DNA from: Kitasatospora sp. NBC_01246
GTDB taxonomy: Bacteria > Actinomycetota > Actinomycetes > Streptomycetales > Streptomycetaceae
DNA length: 64,000 nucleotides
Reading direction: 5' to 3'
Assembly: GCF_036226505.1 (NCBI RefSeq)
Contig: NZ_CP108484.1
Coordinates: forward strand, 4,836,001 to 4,900,000
The translations under genes and the position numbers were made by a program. Every line of letters begins with the position of its first letter. Position 1 is the first letter of the stretch. The notes beneath the pieces were generated by a model. The model ran no database searches, was not told the DNA's origin, and saw only the letters and a program-made list of their open reading frames with translations. Positions 41,329-49,813 of this stretch are shown one piece after another.

Positions 41329-42272
41329 GCGGTCACCTCCATGGAGAGCAGATCCCAGGCGAGCAGGCCGGCGCCCAGGGACGCGGCGGTGTCTTTGAGC
41401 ATGGCGGGTACGACCTCGGGGGGCATCTGGAAGGTCAGCCGCTCGGAAACCGCCGCGCGCAGGGGCGTGAAGAGGGTGTCGCCGGCCTCGGCGAGGCCGC
41501 CGCCGACGATCACCGTGGACGGGTCGAGCAGGCTCTGGGCGAGCACGATGCCGTCGGCGAGGGCGTCCACCGCGTGCTGCCAGACCGCGACCGCGCGGGG
41601 GTCCCCGGCGTCCACCGCGACGGCGCAGGATGCCGCGTCGGCGTCGGGGTCCCCGCTGGCCGCGGCCCAGGCCCGGGAGACGGCGGAGGCGGAGGCGAGG
41701 GTTTCCAGGCAGCCCCGGGCGCCGCAGCCGCACTGCGGCCCGCCCGGGCGGACCACGACGTGGCCGATCTCGCCGCCGTAGCCGTGGGCGCCGGCCTCGA
41801 TCCGGCCGCCGATGCCGATGGCGCCGGCGATCCCGGTGCCCAGCGCGACGAACAGGAAGCGCTCCACACCCCGCCCGGCGCCGAGGCGGCCCTCGGCGAG
41901 CCCGCCGGAGCGCACGTCGTGGCCGAGCGCGACCGGCATCGCGGTGCCGCCCGCCCCGGCCAGGCGCGCGCCCAGCAGTTCGCGCATCGGGAGGTCCCGC
42001 CAGCCGAGGTTGGCGGAGAAGACCGCGATGCCGTTCTTCTCGTCGATCGTCCCCGGGACGGCGACGCCCGCCGCCAGCGGGGCGACGCCGAAGCGGCTGC
42101 GACCTTCGTCCGCCAGGTCGGCGGCGAAGTCGAGGATGGCGGCGACGACGGCATCAGTGCCGTGCTCCCGCCCGGTCGGTCGGCGTGCCTCGAACAGCAC
42201 GGAGCCGTCCTGGGCGAGCAGCGCGGCCTTCATGCCGGTGCCGCCTACATCGAGTGCGATGACGTGCTTCAC
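41325..42272 (-). CDS. nagK: ROK-family sugar kinase (probable GlcNAc kinase)
   Basis: This 315-residue ROK kinase has the phosphate loop IALDVGGTGMKAALL, the zinc motif CGCGARGCLE, and the substrate segment EIGHVVVRPGG. Coupling to nagA and the DasR-like sites upstream point to N-acetylglucosamine as substrate, giving GlcNAc-6-P; glucokinase activity cannot be excluded. The GTG at 42272 lacks a close ribosome site (AAGGG is 13 bases away). Confidence 0.85.
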   Translation of the reverse strand: MKHVIALDVGGTGMKAALLAQDGSVLFEARRPTGREHGTDAVVAAILDFAADLADEGRSRFGVAPLAAGVAVPGTIDEKNGIAVFSANLGWRDLPMRELLGARLAGAGGTAMPVALGHDVRSGGLAEGRLGAGRGVERFLFVALGTGIAGAIGIGGRIEAGAHGYGGEIGHVVVRPGGPQCGCGARGCLETLASASAVSRAWAAASGDPDADAASCAVAVDAGDPRAVAVWQHAVDALADGIVLAQSLLDPSTVIVGGGLAEAGDTLFTPLRAAVSERLTFQMPPEVVPAMLKDTAASLGAGLLAWDLLSMEVTA

Positions 42273-42302
42273 GGAGGACAGTTTCCCTTGGCTGGGTCGG
42301 AG

Positions 42303-42338
42303 AGGTCTAGTCCAGTTGTCGGATTGGTCTGGTCCAAA
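42303..42338. promoter_or_regulatory. Two DasR-like (dre) sites upstream of nagKA
   Basis: AGGTCTAGTCCA (42303-42314) and TGGTCTGGTCCA (42325-42336) each match the DasR core TGGTCTAGACCA at 10 of 12 positions, 22 bases apart (about two helical turns). They sit 31-64 bases before the kinase start, an ideal place for repression lifted by aminosugar phosphates. Confidence 0.8.
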
Positions 42339-42583
42339 GTAGGTGAGCTTTGTCGCAGAACCATGGGGTGTGCGGCACTTTGCGCCCGCCCCGAGAGGGC
42401 GGTTTTCACGCCGATTCATTGCGCATCGTGCAATGACCTCCGCACTTCGATAACTACCCGGCGGGGACGGCCCACAGGTGTGGACCACTGTGCACCGCAT
42501 TTGGCAGGGTTGCCGCCTCCCCTCCGCCGGATTCCCCCCTCCGGCCCCCCGCTTCCTTTCACCCCCCGAAGGCGGTACCCGCG

Positions 42584-43855
42584 TTGATCAGGCGCGCCCA
42601 GGCCCCCACCCGGCTGCTCGGCACCGCGCTGGCCGGAGCGCTGCTGCTCACCGGCTGCGGCGGCCAGGACGACAAGACCGTCACCCTCAAGCTCGTGGCG
42701 GCCGACTACGGCGAGGACGCGGCCACCAGCTCCAAGCTGTACTGGGACGACGTCGCCCGCCGCTTCGAGGCCGCCAACCCGGACATCCGGATCGACGTCG
42801 AGGTGACGAGCTGGACCGACATCGGCAAGCGGGTCGACGACCTGGTGGCCGCCGGCAAGTCGCCCGACCTGCTGCAGACCGGCGGCTTCGCCGACCAGGC
42901 GGTGGCGAACCGGCTGTACCCGGCGGGTGACGTCCTCTCGCTGGAGACCCAGGCCAACATCATGGAGTCGTTCGCGCACGCCGGCCAGGTGCTCGGGACG
43001 CAGTACGGCATCCCGTTCGTCTCCTCCTCCCGGGTGCTGTTCTACAACAAGGCGGTCTTCCAGAAGGCCGGGATCACCCAGCCGCCGGCCACCTGGAACG
43101 AGCTCCGGCAGGCCGCCGAGAAGATCAAGGCCAAGGTGCCGGGGGTCACGCCGTACGGGCTGCCGCTCGGTCCCGAGGAGGCCCCGGCCGAGTCGATGCT
43201 GTGGACGCTGAGCGGTGGCGGCAGCCTCTCCGACGACGTCGGCAACTACACCATCGACAGCACGGAGAACCAGGCCACCTTCACCTGGCTGCGCACCAAC
43301 CTGGTCGACACCAAGCTGACCAACCCCGATCCCGGGAAGACCAACCGCACGCCGATGTTCACCGACTTCGCGGCCGGGAAGGTCGCGATGCTCAACGGGC
43401 ACCCGACGCTGCTGCGGATGGCGGCCAAGGGCAAGATCGACTTCGGCACGGCGCCGATCCCGAAGAAGGACGGGCTGGCGAAGACCGGCAGCCTCGGGGT
43501 GGCCGACTGGATGATGGCGTTCAAGGCGAACGGGCACCGCAACGAGATCCGCAAGTTCCTCAGCTTCGTGTACGCCAAGGACAACCAGCTCAAGTTCGAC
43601 GAGACGTACAACCTGCTGCCGGTCACCCAAGACGCCTTCACCGCGGTGACCAAGGACGGGAGGCACGAGGACCTCAAGCAGTTCGCGGCCGGGCTGACCA
43701 ACGCGAGCTTCTACCCCTTCGGGGACCCGGCCTGGGCGGACGTCAGCAACCGGATCAAGGCGGGGATCGGCGGCGCCGTGACGGGCGACGCCAAGCAGGT
43801 GCTGGAGGGGCTCCAGGAGTCCGCGGTGAAGGAGGCGGCCCGGGTCCGCAAGTGA
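42584..43855 (+). CDS. Sugar-binding lipoprotein (ABC extracellular solute-binding protein)
   Basis: This 423-residue protein has a lipoprotein signal with LLTGC (Cys25) and a type-1 sugar-binding body: KLVAADYGEDAATSSKLYWDDVARRFEAANPDIRIDVEV, ATWNELRQAAEKIK and NLLPVTQDAF. No permease or ATPase gene is next to it, so it must use subunits encoded elsewhere. Its position divergent to nagKA suggests an aminosugar or chito-oligosaccharide ligand (inference). The start is a TTG with GAAGG 11 bases upstream. The 311-base gap before it holds the DasR-like sites. Confidence 0.87.
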   Translation: MIRRAQAPTRLLGTALAGALLLTGCGGQDDKTVTLKLVAADYGEDAATSSKLYWDDVARRFEAANPDIRIDVEVTSWTDIGKRVDDLVAAGKSPDLLQTGGFADQAVANRLYPAGDVLSLETQANIMESFAHAGQVLGTQYGIPFVSSSRVLFYNKAVFQKAGITQPPATWNELRQAAEKIKAKVPGVTPYGLPLGPEEAPAESMLWTLSGGGSLSDDVGNYTIDSTENQATFTWLRTNLVDTKLTNPDPGKTNRTPMFTDFAAGKVAMLNGHPTLLRMAAKGKIDFGTAPIPKKDGLAKTGSLGVADWMMAFKANGHRNEIRKFLSFVYAKDNQLKFDETYNLLPVTQDAFTAVTKDGRHEDLKQFAAGLTNASFYPFGDPAWADVSNRIKAGIGGAVTGDAKQVLEGLQESAVKEAARVRK

Positions 43856-43886
43856 CGGATCCCGGGCCGGGCGGCGGGTGCGGACG

Positions 43887-44231
43887 TCAGAGGGTGATGG
43901 CGTAGGCCTTGCGGAGGGTCTCGTGGACCGTCCACGTGGTGCGGTCGCCGGCCCGCAGGACGGCGCAGTCGCCCGGACCGACCTCCAGGGTCGGGCCGCC
44001 GTCGATCTCGACGGTGGCCCGGCCGCTGAGCACCACGAACATCTCGTCGGCCTCGACGTCGGTGACCACGCCGGGGGTGATCTGCCAGATGCCGCGCAGC
44101 TGGCGGCCGTCGGGGGACTCGGAGAGCACGCGGCCGGAGACCTCGGGGGTGCCGGAGACGATCTGGGCCGGGTCGAGCGGGTCGGGTTCGAGCTCGGCGG
44201 TCGGGATGTGCACGGCGAAGCTGGGCGTCAT
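43887..44231 (-). CDS. Small cupin protein (DUF861-type)
   Basis: This 114-residue single-domain cupin has GIWQITPGVVTDVEADEMFVVLSGRATVEIDGGPTLEVGPGDCAVLRAGDRTTW. It resembles (S)-ureidoglycine aminohydrolase-like cupins of unknown substrate. The usual metal-binding His residues are mostly replaced in the first motif, so it may bind without metal catalysis. It lies 31 bases from the convergent binding-protein gene. Confidence 0.83.
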   Translation of the reverse strand: MTPSFAVHIPTAELEPDPLDPAQIVSGTPEVSGRVLSESPDGRQLRGIWQITPGVVTDVEADEMFVVLSGRATVEIDGGPTLEVGPGDCAVLRAGDRTTWTVHETLRKAYAITL

Positions 44232-44335
44232 GGGGGTGACGCTAGCCCGGGCGGGGACGCCGGCGGGGGCGCAAGGTGTGTCGCCTCGCCGGGGGAGAAT
44301 GACACTCCGTAGTGCTGGACGGAGGTGGGTCGCGG

Positions 44336-44575
44336 ATGGGTGCGGGGACGGACGGGCTCGACGAGCGGGACACGGCGGTGCTGGAGCTCGAAGGGCGGCA
44401 GTGGCGGACGGCCGGGGCCAAGGAGCGGGCGATCCGCGAGGAGCTGGGGCTCTCCAGCACGCGCTACTACCAGCTGCTGAACGCCCTGCTGGACCGGCCG
44501 GCGGCGCTGGCGCACGCGCCGGTGCTGGTGAACCGGCTGCGGCGGGTGCGGGAGGCGCGGCGCGCGGCCCGGTAG
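44336..44575 (+). CDS. DUF3263 helix-turn-helix-like protein
   Basis: This 79-residue protein matches DUF3263: LDERDTAVLELEGRQWRTAGAKERAIREELGLSSTRYYQLLNALLDRPAAL. The segment AKERAIREELGLSSTRYYQLLN looks like a winged-helix DNA-binding motif, so it may regulate transcription; no target is known. The ATG at 44336 has GGAGG ten bases before it. Confidence 0.85.
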   Translation: MGAGTDGLDERDTAVLELEGRQWRTAGAKERAIREELGLSSTRYYQLLNALLDRPAALAHAPVLVNRLRRVREARRAAR

Positions 44576-44662
44576 CCCGGGTGGTCCCGGGCCGCTCGGG
44601 CTACCGGGGCGTTCCCGGGTCCGGGGGCGGGTCGGGCCCGGAAGGCTGGGTAGGTTCCGGAC

Positions 44663-45532
44663 ATGGGTCTTGAGGACATGGGTCTTGAGGAGATGGCGGA
44701 GCCGGGGAACGAGGCCGGACGGGCGGGGCTGGAGGCGATCCTCCGGGCGCCCCGGGAGGCGGTGGTGGCGCTCGACTTCGACGGGACGCTGGCGCCGATC
44801 GTGGCGGATCCGAGCCGGGCGCGGGCGCATCCGGGGGCGGCGGGCGCGCTGGCGGAGCTGGCGCCCCGGGTCGGCGCGATCGTGGTGGTGACCGGCCGGC
44901 CGGCCGCCCTGGCGGTGGAGTACGGCGGGTTCGGCGGCGTCGACGGCGTGGTGGTGCTCGGGCACTACGGGGCCGAGCGCTGGGAGGGCGGCGAGCTGAC
45001 GGCGCCGCCGGCGCATCCGGGAGTGGCACGGGCGCGGGCCGCGCTGGACGGCGTACTGGCGCGGGTCGGAGCGCCGGCCGGGACGTGGGTGGAGGACAAG
45101 GGGCGCTCGCTGGCCGTCCACACCCGGCGGACGGAGGCGCCGGAGGAGGCGTTCGAGCTGCTGCGCGCCCCGGTGGAGGCGCTGGCCGCCGAGCACGGGC
45201 TGGTGGTGGAGCCGGGCCGGCTGGTGCTGGAGCTGCGGCCGCCGGGGGTGGACAAGGGCGCCGCGCTGACCGGGTTCCTGCGCGAGCGGGGCGCCCGGGC
45301 GGTGCTCTACGCGGGGGACGACCTGGGGGACGTGGCGGCCTTCGCGGCCGTGGAGAAGCTGCGCGGCGAGGGGCTGGCCGGCCTGCTGGTGTGCAGCGGC
45401 ACGGTCGACGGCGACGCGCCGGTGCGGGAGCTCGCCGACCGGGCGGACCTGGTGGTCGCCGGCCCGGCCGGCGTGGTGGGGCTGCTGACGGCGCTGGGAG
45501 CGGCGCTCGGGGACGGGGCCCAGGGCTCCTAG
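44663..45532 (+). CDS. otsB: Trehalose-6-phosphate phosphatase
   Basis: This 289-residue HAD enzyme releases phosphate from trehalose-6-phosphate. HAD motifs are DFDGTLAPIV, VVVTGRPA, the Lys in VDKGAALTGFL and AGDDLGDVAAF. The N-terminus is unclear because ATGGGTCTTGAGGA occurs twice in tandem, giving three in-frame ATGs (44663, 44678, 44693). It is convergent with otsA, so the two are not an operon although they act in sequence. Confidence 0.92.
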   Translation: MGLEDMGLEEMAEPGNEAGRAGLEAILRAPREAVVALDFDGTLAPIVADPSRARAHPGAAGALAELAPRVGAIVVVTGRPAALAVEYGGFGGVDGVVVLGHYGAERWEGGELTAPPAHPGVARARAALDGVLARVGAPAGTWVEDKGRSLAVHTRRTEAPEEAFELLRAPVEALAAEHGLVVEPGRLVLELRPPGVDKGAALTGFLRERGARAVLYAGDDLGDVAAFAAVEKLRGEGLAGLLVCSGTVDGDAPVRELADRADLVVAGPAGVVGLLTALGAALGDGAQGS

Positions 45533-45540
45533 AGTCGGCC

Positions 45541-45573
45541 GTGCCGGCCGGCGGTCGGGCCGCCGGCCGGTAC
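45541..45573. terminator. Bidirectional terminator between otsB and otsA
   Basis: CCGGCCGGCGG (45544-45554) and CCGCCGGCCGG (45560-45570), extended by three outer pairs, form a 14-bp stem with a five-base loop in the 49-base convergent gap. Confidence 0.75.
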
Positions 45574-45581
45574 GGCGGCGG

Positions 45582-47051
45582 TCAGTCCAGCGCCGTCAGC
45601 TGGTCGAGGAACCACTGCTGCGGCGGCAGCGCCGTCGAGGCGGCGGCGAGGCGCTTGGTGCGGTCGGCCCGCTCGTCCTCGGGCATGGTGAGCGCCGTGT
45701 GCAGGGCCTCCGCGGTGGCGATGACGTCGTACGGGTTGACGCACAGGGCGTCGTCGGCCAGCTCCGCGTGGGCGCCGGCCTCGCGGGAGAGCACCAGGGC
45801 GCAGCCGCGGTCGGAGACCACCGGTACCTCCTTGGCGACCAGGTTCATGCCGTCGCGGATCGGGTTCACCAGGGCGACGTCGGCCAGCCGGTAGGCCGCG
45901 AGGGAGCGCGGGAAGTCGTCGTTGACGTGCAGGATCAGCGGCTGCCAGTCGGCGGTGCCGAACTCCGCGTTGATCTCGGCGGCGAGCCGCTCCACCTCGG
46001 CGGTGTAGGCGCGGTACTCGGCGAGGTCGGTGCGCGAGGGGTAGGCGAAGGCGATGTGCACCACGCTGTCCAGCCACTCGGGGCGGGTGCGGAGCAGGTG
46101 CCGGTAGGCCTGGAAGCCGCGGACGATGTTCTTGCTCAGCTCGGTGCGGTCGACCCGGACGACGGTGCGCCGCCCGCCGACCGCCTCGCGCAGGGTGGCG
46201 AGCCGCTCGTCGACGTCCGGGCGGTGGGACCGCTCGCGCAGGAAGTCGGCGTCGGCCCCGAGGGCGTGCACGCCGAGCCGGGTGGTGCGGCCCGCGTGCG
46301 TCACGGTGAGGGCCTCGCGGTCGACGTCCGCGCCGAGGACGTCCGCGCAGCAGTCGGCGAAGGCGAGGGCCCAGCGGCGGGTCAGGAAGGCGGCCCGGTC
46401 GGCGCCGAGGATGCCGGTCAGGACGCTCTCGGCGACGTCGTCCGGCAGCAGCCGGAAGTACTCGGGCGGGGCCCACGGGGTGTGCGAGAAGTGGCCGATG
46501 CGCAGGTCGGGGCGGGCGGTCCGGAGCAGGGCCGGGGCCAGCGAGAGGTGGTAGTCCTGGATCAGTACCGCGGCCCCGGGCGCCGCCTCGGCGGCGAGGG
46601 CCTCGGCGAAGGCGGCGTTGTAGGCGCGGTAGGACTGCCATTCGGAGCGGAACTCCGCGCCGAAGGAGGGGGCCGTCGGGGTGGCGTAGAGCAGGTGGTG
46701 GACGAACCAGAGGGTGGAGTTGGCGACGCCGTTGTAGGCGGCCGCGAACGTCTCCGGGTCTATGTCCAGCATCCGGACGGCCTGTCCGCCGACGTCGTGG
46801 CCGGCCCGGTCGAGGCGGCCGTCGGGGGCCTCCCGGGCGGCCCGGCGGTCGGCGTCGCCGAGCGCCGCGCAGACCCAGACGGCATGCGGGTCGTCGATCG
46901 CGGAGAGTCCGGACACCAGCCCGCCGCCGCCCCGGCGCAGGGTCAGGGTGCCGTCGGCCGCGGTACTGAATGACACCGGTCCCCGGTTGGAGGCCACCAG
47001 TACGGTGGCGGAACCGGTCGCACTCGAACGTTCGGTCGTGAGATCGCCCAT
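45582..47051 (-). CDS. otsA: Trehalose-6-phosphate synthase (GT20)
   Basis: This 489-residue glycosyltransferase joins UDP- or GDP-glucose to glucose-6-phosphate. Family motifs are LVASNRGPVSF, RRGGGGLVSGL, IQDYHLSLAPALLR, GHFSHTPWAPPEYFRLLP, VDRTELSKNIVRGF and VNPIRDGMNLVAKE with LSREAGAHAEL. The ATG at 47051 is taken as the start, although no ribosome site is visible and a later codon is possible. Together with otsB it makes trehalose for stress and spores. Confidence 0.93.
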   Translation of the reverse strand: MGDLTTERSSATGSATVLVASNRGPVSFSTAADGTLTLRRGGGGLVSGLSAIDDPHAVWVCAALGDADRRAAREAPDGRLDRAGHDVGGQAVRMLDIDPETFAAAYNGVANSTLWFVHHLLYATPTAPSFGAEFRSEWQSYRAYNAAFAEALAAEAAPGAAVLIQDYHLSLAPALLRTARPDLRIGHFSHTPWAPPEYFRLLPDDVAESVLTGILGADRAAFLTRRWALAFADCCADVLGADVDREALTVTHAGRTTRLGVHALGADADFLRERSHRPDVDERLATLREAVGGRRTVVRVDRTELSKNIVRGFQAYRHLLRTRPEWLDSVVHIAFAYPSRTDLAEYRAYTAEVERLAAEINAEFGTADWQPLILHVNDDFPRSLAAYRLADVALVNPIRDGMNLVAKEVPVVSDRGCALVLSREAGAHAELADDALCVNPYDVIATAEALHTALTMPEDERADRTKRLAAASTALPPQQWFLDQLTALD

Positions 47052-47098
47052 GGTTGGTACGTTGCCGTGGGCCCGGGTCGGCAAACCCCCGTCCGGCG

Positions 47099-48166
47099 TC
47101 AGGCCTGGTGGCCGTGGTGGGCGGCGTACTCCGGGACGGTGTGCATCGGGGGCCGTTCCTCCGCCGTGATCGCATGGGTGTGCGGGGTGAAGATGGCGGC
47201 GCCGCCGGCCGGGGGCCCGGCCGCGGTGCGCGGGTCCCGGGTGAACTGGGTGAGCAGCGGGTGGACCAGGTCGGCGGAGGCCTTCAGCCGGTGGGTCCGG
47301 TCCAGGCGTTCCAGGGCGGTGCGGTAGATGGTGGCGGCCATCCGGCCGAGCGCCTGGCTGTCCTGGTGGCGGTGGTGGCGTACGCCGACGTCCACCTGGG
47401 CGAGGGCGTCCAGGCCGGCGAGCTCCAGGGCGTCCACCAGGAGGCCGAGCTCGACGCCGTAGCCGGTGGGGAACGGCAGCCGTTCGAGCAGCGAGCGGCG
47501 GGCCGCGTACTCGCCGCCGAGCGGCTGGACGAAACCGGCGAGTTCCGGCCAGTGCAGGTTGAGCAGGGGGCGGGCGACCAGCTCGGTGACCCGTCCGCCG
47601 CCGGAGGGGACCACGGCGGCGTCGCCGGAACCGGAGCCGTTCGTCACTTCGAGCGGCCGGTCGTACATGGCCTTGACCAGCTGGATGTCCGGCTCGGTGA
47701 GCAGCGGGCCGATGATGCCGGAGACGAAGGCGGGGTCGAAGGAGCGCAGGTCGGCGTCGACGAAGCAGACGATCTCGCCGCTGGTGACCAGCAGCGAGCG
47801 CCAGAGCACCTCGCCCTTGCCGGGGGAGGCGGGCAGCCGGGGCAGGATGTCGTCGCGGTGGACGACCCGGGCGCCGGCCTCGGCGGCCGCGGCGGCGGTG
47901 CCGTCGACGGAGCCGGAGTCGACGACGACGAGTTCGTCGACGAGGGGCAGGCGTTCCATCAGCTCGCGGCGCACGGTGCGGACGATGTCGCCGACGGTGG
48001 CCTCCTCGTCCAGGGCGGGCAGCACCACGCTGACGGTGCCGGCCCGACCCGCCGCCTGCTTGGCCGCCAGCAGGGCGCCCACCGGGCGGTCGGCCGCGCT
48101 CCAGGAGCGGCGGCGCAGCCAGGACGCCGCCTTCGGGAGGAGCGCGGGTGTCGGTTCGGCGGGCAC
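47099..48166 (-). CDS. gpgS: Glucosyl-3-phosphoglycerate synthase-like glycosyltransferase
   Basis: This 355-residue GT-A enzyme has VSVVLPALDEEATVGDIVRTVRREL, the metal motif FVDADLRSFDP and the acceptor region LAGFVQPLGGEYAARRSLLERLPFPTGYGVELGLLVDA. These fit GpgS, which makes glucosyl-3-phosphoglycerate, the precursor of the compatible solute glucosylglycerate and, in mycobacteria, of methylglucose polysaccharides. The GTG at 48166 has GAGGAG upstream. It lies next to otsA on the same strand, making a small osmolyte locus. No phosphatase (GpgP) is seen here. Confidence 0.87.
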   Translation of the reverse strand: MPAEPTPALLPKAASWLRRRSWSAADRPVGALLAAKQAAGRAGTVSVVLPALDEEATVGDIVRTVRRELMERLPLVDELVVVDSGSVDGTAAAAAEAGARVVHRDDILPRLPASPGKGEVLWRSLLVTSGEIVCFVDADLRSFDPAFVSGIIGPLLTEPDIQLVKAMYDRPLEVTNGSGSGDAAVVPSGGGRVTELVARPLLNLHWPELAGFVQPLGGEYAARRSLLERLPFPTGYGVELGLLVDALELAGLDALAQVDVGVRHHRHQDSQALGRMAATIYRTALERLDRTHRLKASADLVHPLLTQFTRDPRTAAGPPAGGAAIFTPHTHAITAEERPPMHTVPEYAAHHGHQA

Positions 48167-48317
48167 GGAACTCTCCTCGACGGATCGGGGTGGGACGGGG
48201 CATCTCGCGTGGCGGACGGTCCCGTTCAGGGTTGACGCCTTCGGATACAGTCTTCGTACAGCGATCGGACCTTCGCACGCCGGGGTCGCCGCTGAGCAGG
48301 ACCACAACTTCACAGAG

Positions 48318-48446
48318 CTCATCCAGAGGGACTGAGGGAACGGCCCGTTGACGTCCCGGCAACCTTCTCGCACGGCAGGCCTCCGGCCCCGGCGGGACAG
48401 GTGCCAATTCCGGCCTGTGGCGCGCCCGCGTCACGGGGAAGATGAG
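48318..48446 (+). ncRNA. SAM-I (S-box) riboswitch
   Basis: The 5-prime leader of the following gene contains S-box landmarks in order. P1 is CTCATC (48318-48323) pairing with GATGAG (48441-48446). CAGAGGGACTGAGGGAACGG starts P2, the conserved CCCGGCAACC follows (to 48364), and GGTGCCAATTCC lies at 48400-48411. S-adenosylmethionine binding stabilises P1. The 3-prime strand of P1 overlaps the start of the purine-rich ribosome site (48444-48454), so control is probably at translation initiation. No terminator stem is evident. Confidence 0.9.
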
Positions 48447-48465
48447 GAGAGAGGCCTCCGCCATC

Positions 48466-49752
48466 ATGGCTATCGACACCGCCGCAGCCGCCCCCGCGAC
48501 CGTTGATCTCGGTCCCGCCGTCGCACTGTCCTGTCGGGAGTGCGGTACCCGGTTCCCGCTCGGTCCCAGCTTCGCCTGCCTGGAGTGCTTCGGGCCGCTG
48601 GAGATCGCCTACGACTTCGGGAGCGAGGGCGCGGAGGAGCTCCGCAAGCGGATCGAGGCCGGTCCGGCGTCGATCTGGCGCTACGCCCCGCTGCTGCCCG
48701 TCCCGGCCGACGTGGCCGACAAGCCGAACCTCAACCCGGGGTGGACCCCGCTGGTGAAGGCGGACAACCTGGGCCGCGAGCTCGGGTTCACCGCCCAGCT
48801 GCACGTCAAGGACGACTCCGGCAACCCGACGCACTCCTTCAAGGACCGGGTGGTCGCCTGCGCGATCGAGGCGGCCCGCGCGTTCCACTTCACGACCCTC
48901 TCCTGCTCCTCGACCGGCAACCTGGCCGGCGCGGTGGGCGCGGCGGCGGCCCGGGCCGGGTTCAAGTCCTGCGTGTTCATCCCGCACGACCTGGAGCAGG
49001 GCAAGGTCGTCATGGCCGGTGTCTACGGTGGCGAGCTGGTCGGCATCGAGGGCAACTACGACGACGTGAACCGCTTCTGCTCGGAGCTGATCGGCGACCC
49101 GGCCGGTGAGGGGTGGGGCTTCGTCAACGTCAACCTGCGCCCGTACTACGGCGAGGGTTCCAAGACGCTGGCGTACGAGATCTGCGAGCAGCTCGGCTGG
49201 CGGCTGCCGGAGCAGATCGTCATCCCGATCGCCTCGGGCTCGCAGCTGACGAAGATCGACAAGGGCCTGCAGGAGCTGATCAAGCTGGGCCTGGTCGAGG
49301 ACCGGCCGTACCGGATCTTCGGCGCCCAGGCGGCGGGCTGCTCGCCGGTGTCGGCGGCCTTCAAGGCCGGCCAGGACGTGATCCGGCCGGTCAAGCCGGA
49401 CACCATCGCCAAGTCGCTGGCGATCGGCAACCCGGCCGACGGCCCCTACGTGCTGGACATCGCCCGGCGCACCGGCGGGGCGGTCGAGGACGTCACCGAC
49501 GCCGAGGTGGTCGCCGCGATCAAGCTGCTGGCCCGGACCGAGGGCATCTTCGCCGAGACCGCGGGCGGGGTGACCGTCGGCGTGCTGAAGAAGCTGGTCG
49601 AGACCGGACAGCTGGATCCGGCCAAGGAGACCGTCGCGATCAACACCGGTGACGGCCTGAAGACGCTGGACGCCGTCTCCGACTCCGGGATGACCACCGT
49701 CATCCGCCCGACGCTGGCCTCGTTCCGCGACGCCGGCCTCGCGTCCGCCTGA
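48466..49752 (+). CDS. Threonine-synthase-like PLP enzyme; probable O-phosphohomoserine-dependent homocysteine synthase (MetM-like)
   Basis: This 428-residue fold-type II PLP enzyme is similar to threonine synthase. The PLP Lys is in GNPTHSFKDRV and the phosphate loop in SCSSTGNLAGA. The N-terminus holds a four-Cys zinc-ribbon-like CRECG ... CLECFG. Standard annotation would be thrC. However, it is behind a SAM riboswitch, which normally controls methionine genes, and is followed by a sulfur-carrier gene. Streptomyces work that I recall describes this pair (MetM/MetO) as making homocysteine from O-phosphohomoserine and protein thiocarboxylate. I favour that; threonine synthase remains the alternative. 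The ATG at 48442 lies inside riboswitch P1, so 48466 is chosen. Confidence 0.8.
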   Translation: MAIDTAAAAPATVDLGPAVALSCRECGTRFPLGPSFACLECFGPLEIAYDFGSEGAEELRKRIEAGPASIWRYAPLLPVPADVADKPNLNPGWTPLVKADNLGRELGFTAQLHVKDDSGNPTHSFKDRVVACAIEAARAFHFTTLSCSSTGNLAGAVGAAAARAGFKSCVFIPHDLEQGKVVMAGVYGGELVGIEGNYDDVNRFCSELIGDPAGEGWGFVNVNLRPYYGEGSKTLAYEICEQLGWRLPEQIVIPIASGSQLTKIDKGLQELIKLGLVEDRPYRIFGAQAAGCSPVSAAFKAGQDVIRPVKPDTIAKSLAIGNPADGPYVLDIARRTGGAVEDVTDAEVVAAIKLLARTEGIFAETAGGVTVGVLKKLVETGQLDPAKETVAINTGDGLKTLDAVSDSGMTTVIRPTLASFRDAGLASA

Positions 49753-49813
49753 CCCCCCGCCGCCCCCGCAGCCCGTACCGGCCGCCCGGCCGCACCGCCC
49801 GAGGAGATCCCCC

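Noticed and set aside
48442..48468. ATG at 48442 as the start of the ThrC-like gene
   Set aside because: It lies in the P1 helix of the SAM riboswitch and has a ribosome site only two bases away; 48466 is more plausible.
45582..48479. One 965-codon open frame covering otsA and sequence beyond it
   Set aside because: Only the part from 47051 downwards is OtsA. The rest is a shadow of gpgS in another frame and has Arg/Pro-rich nonsense composition.
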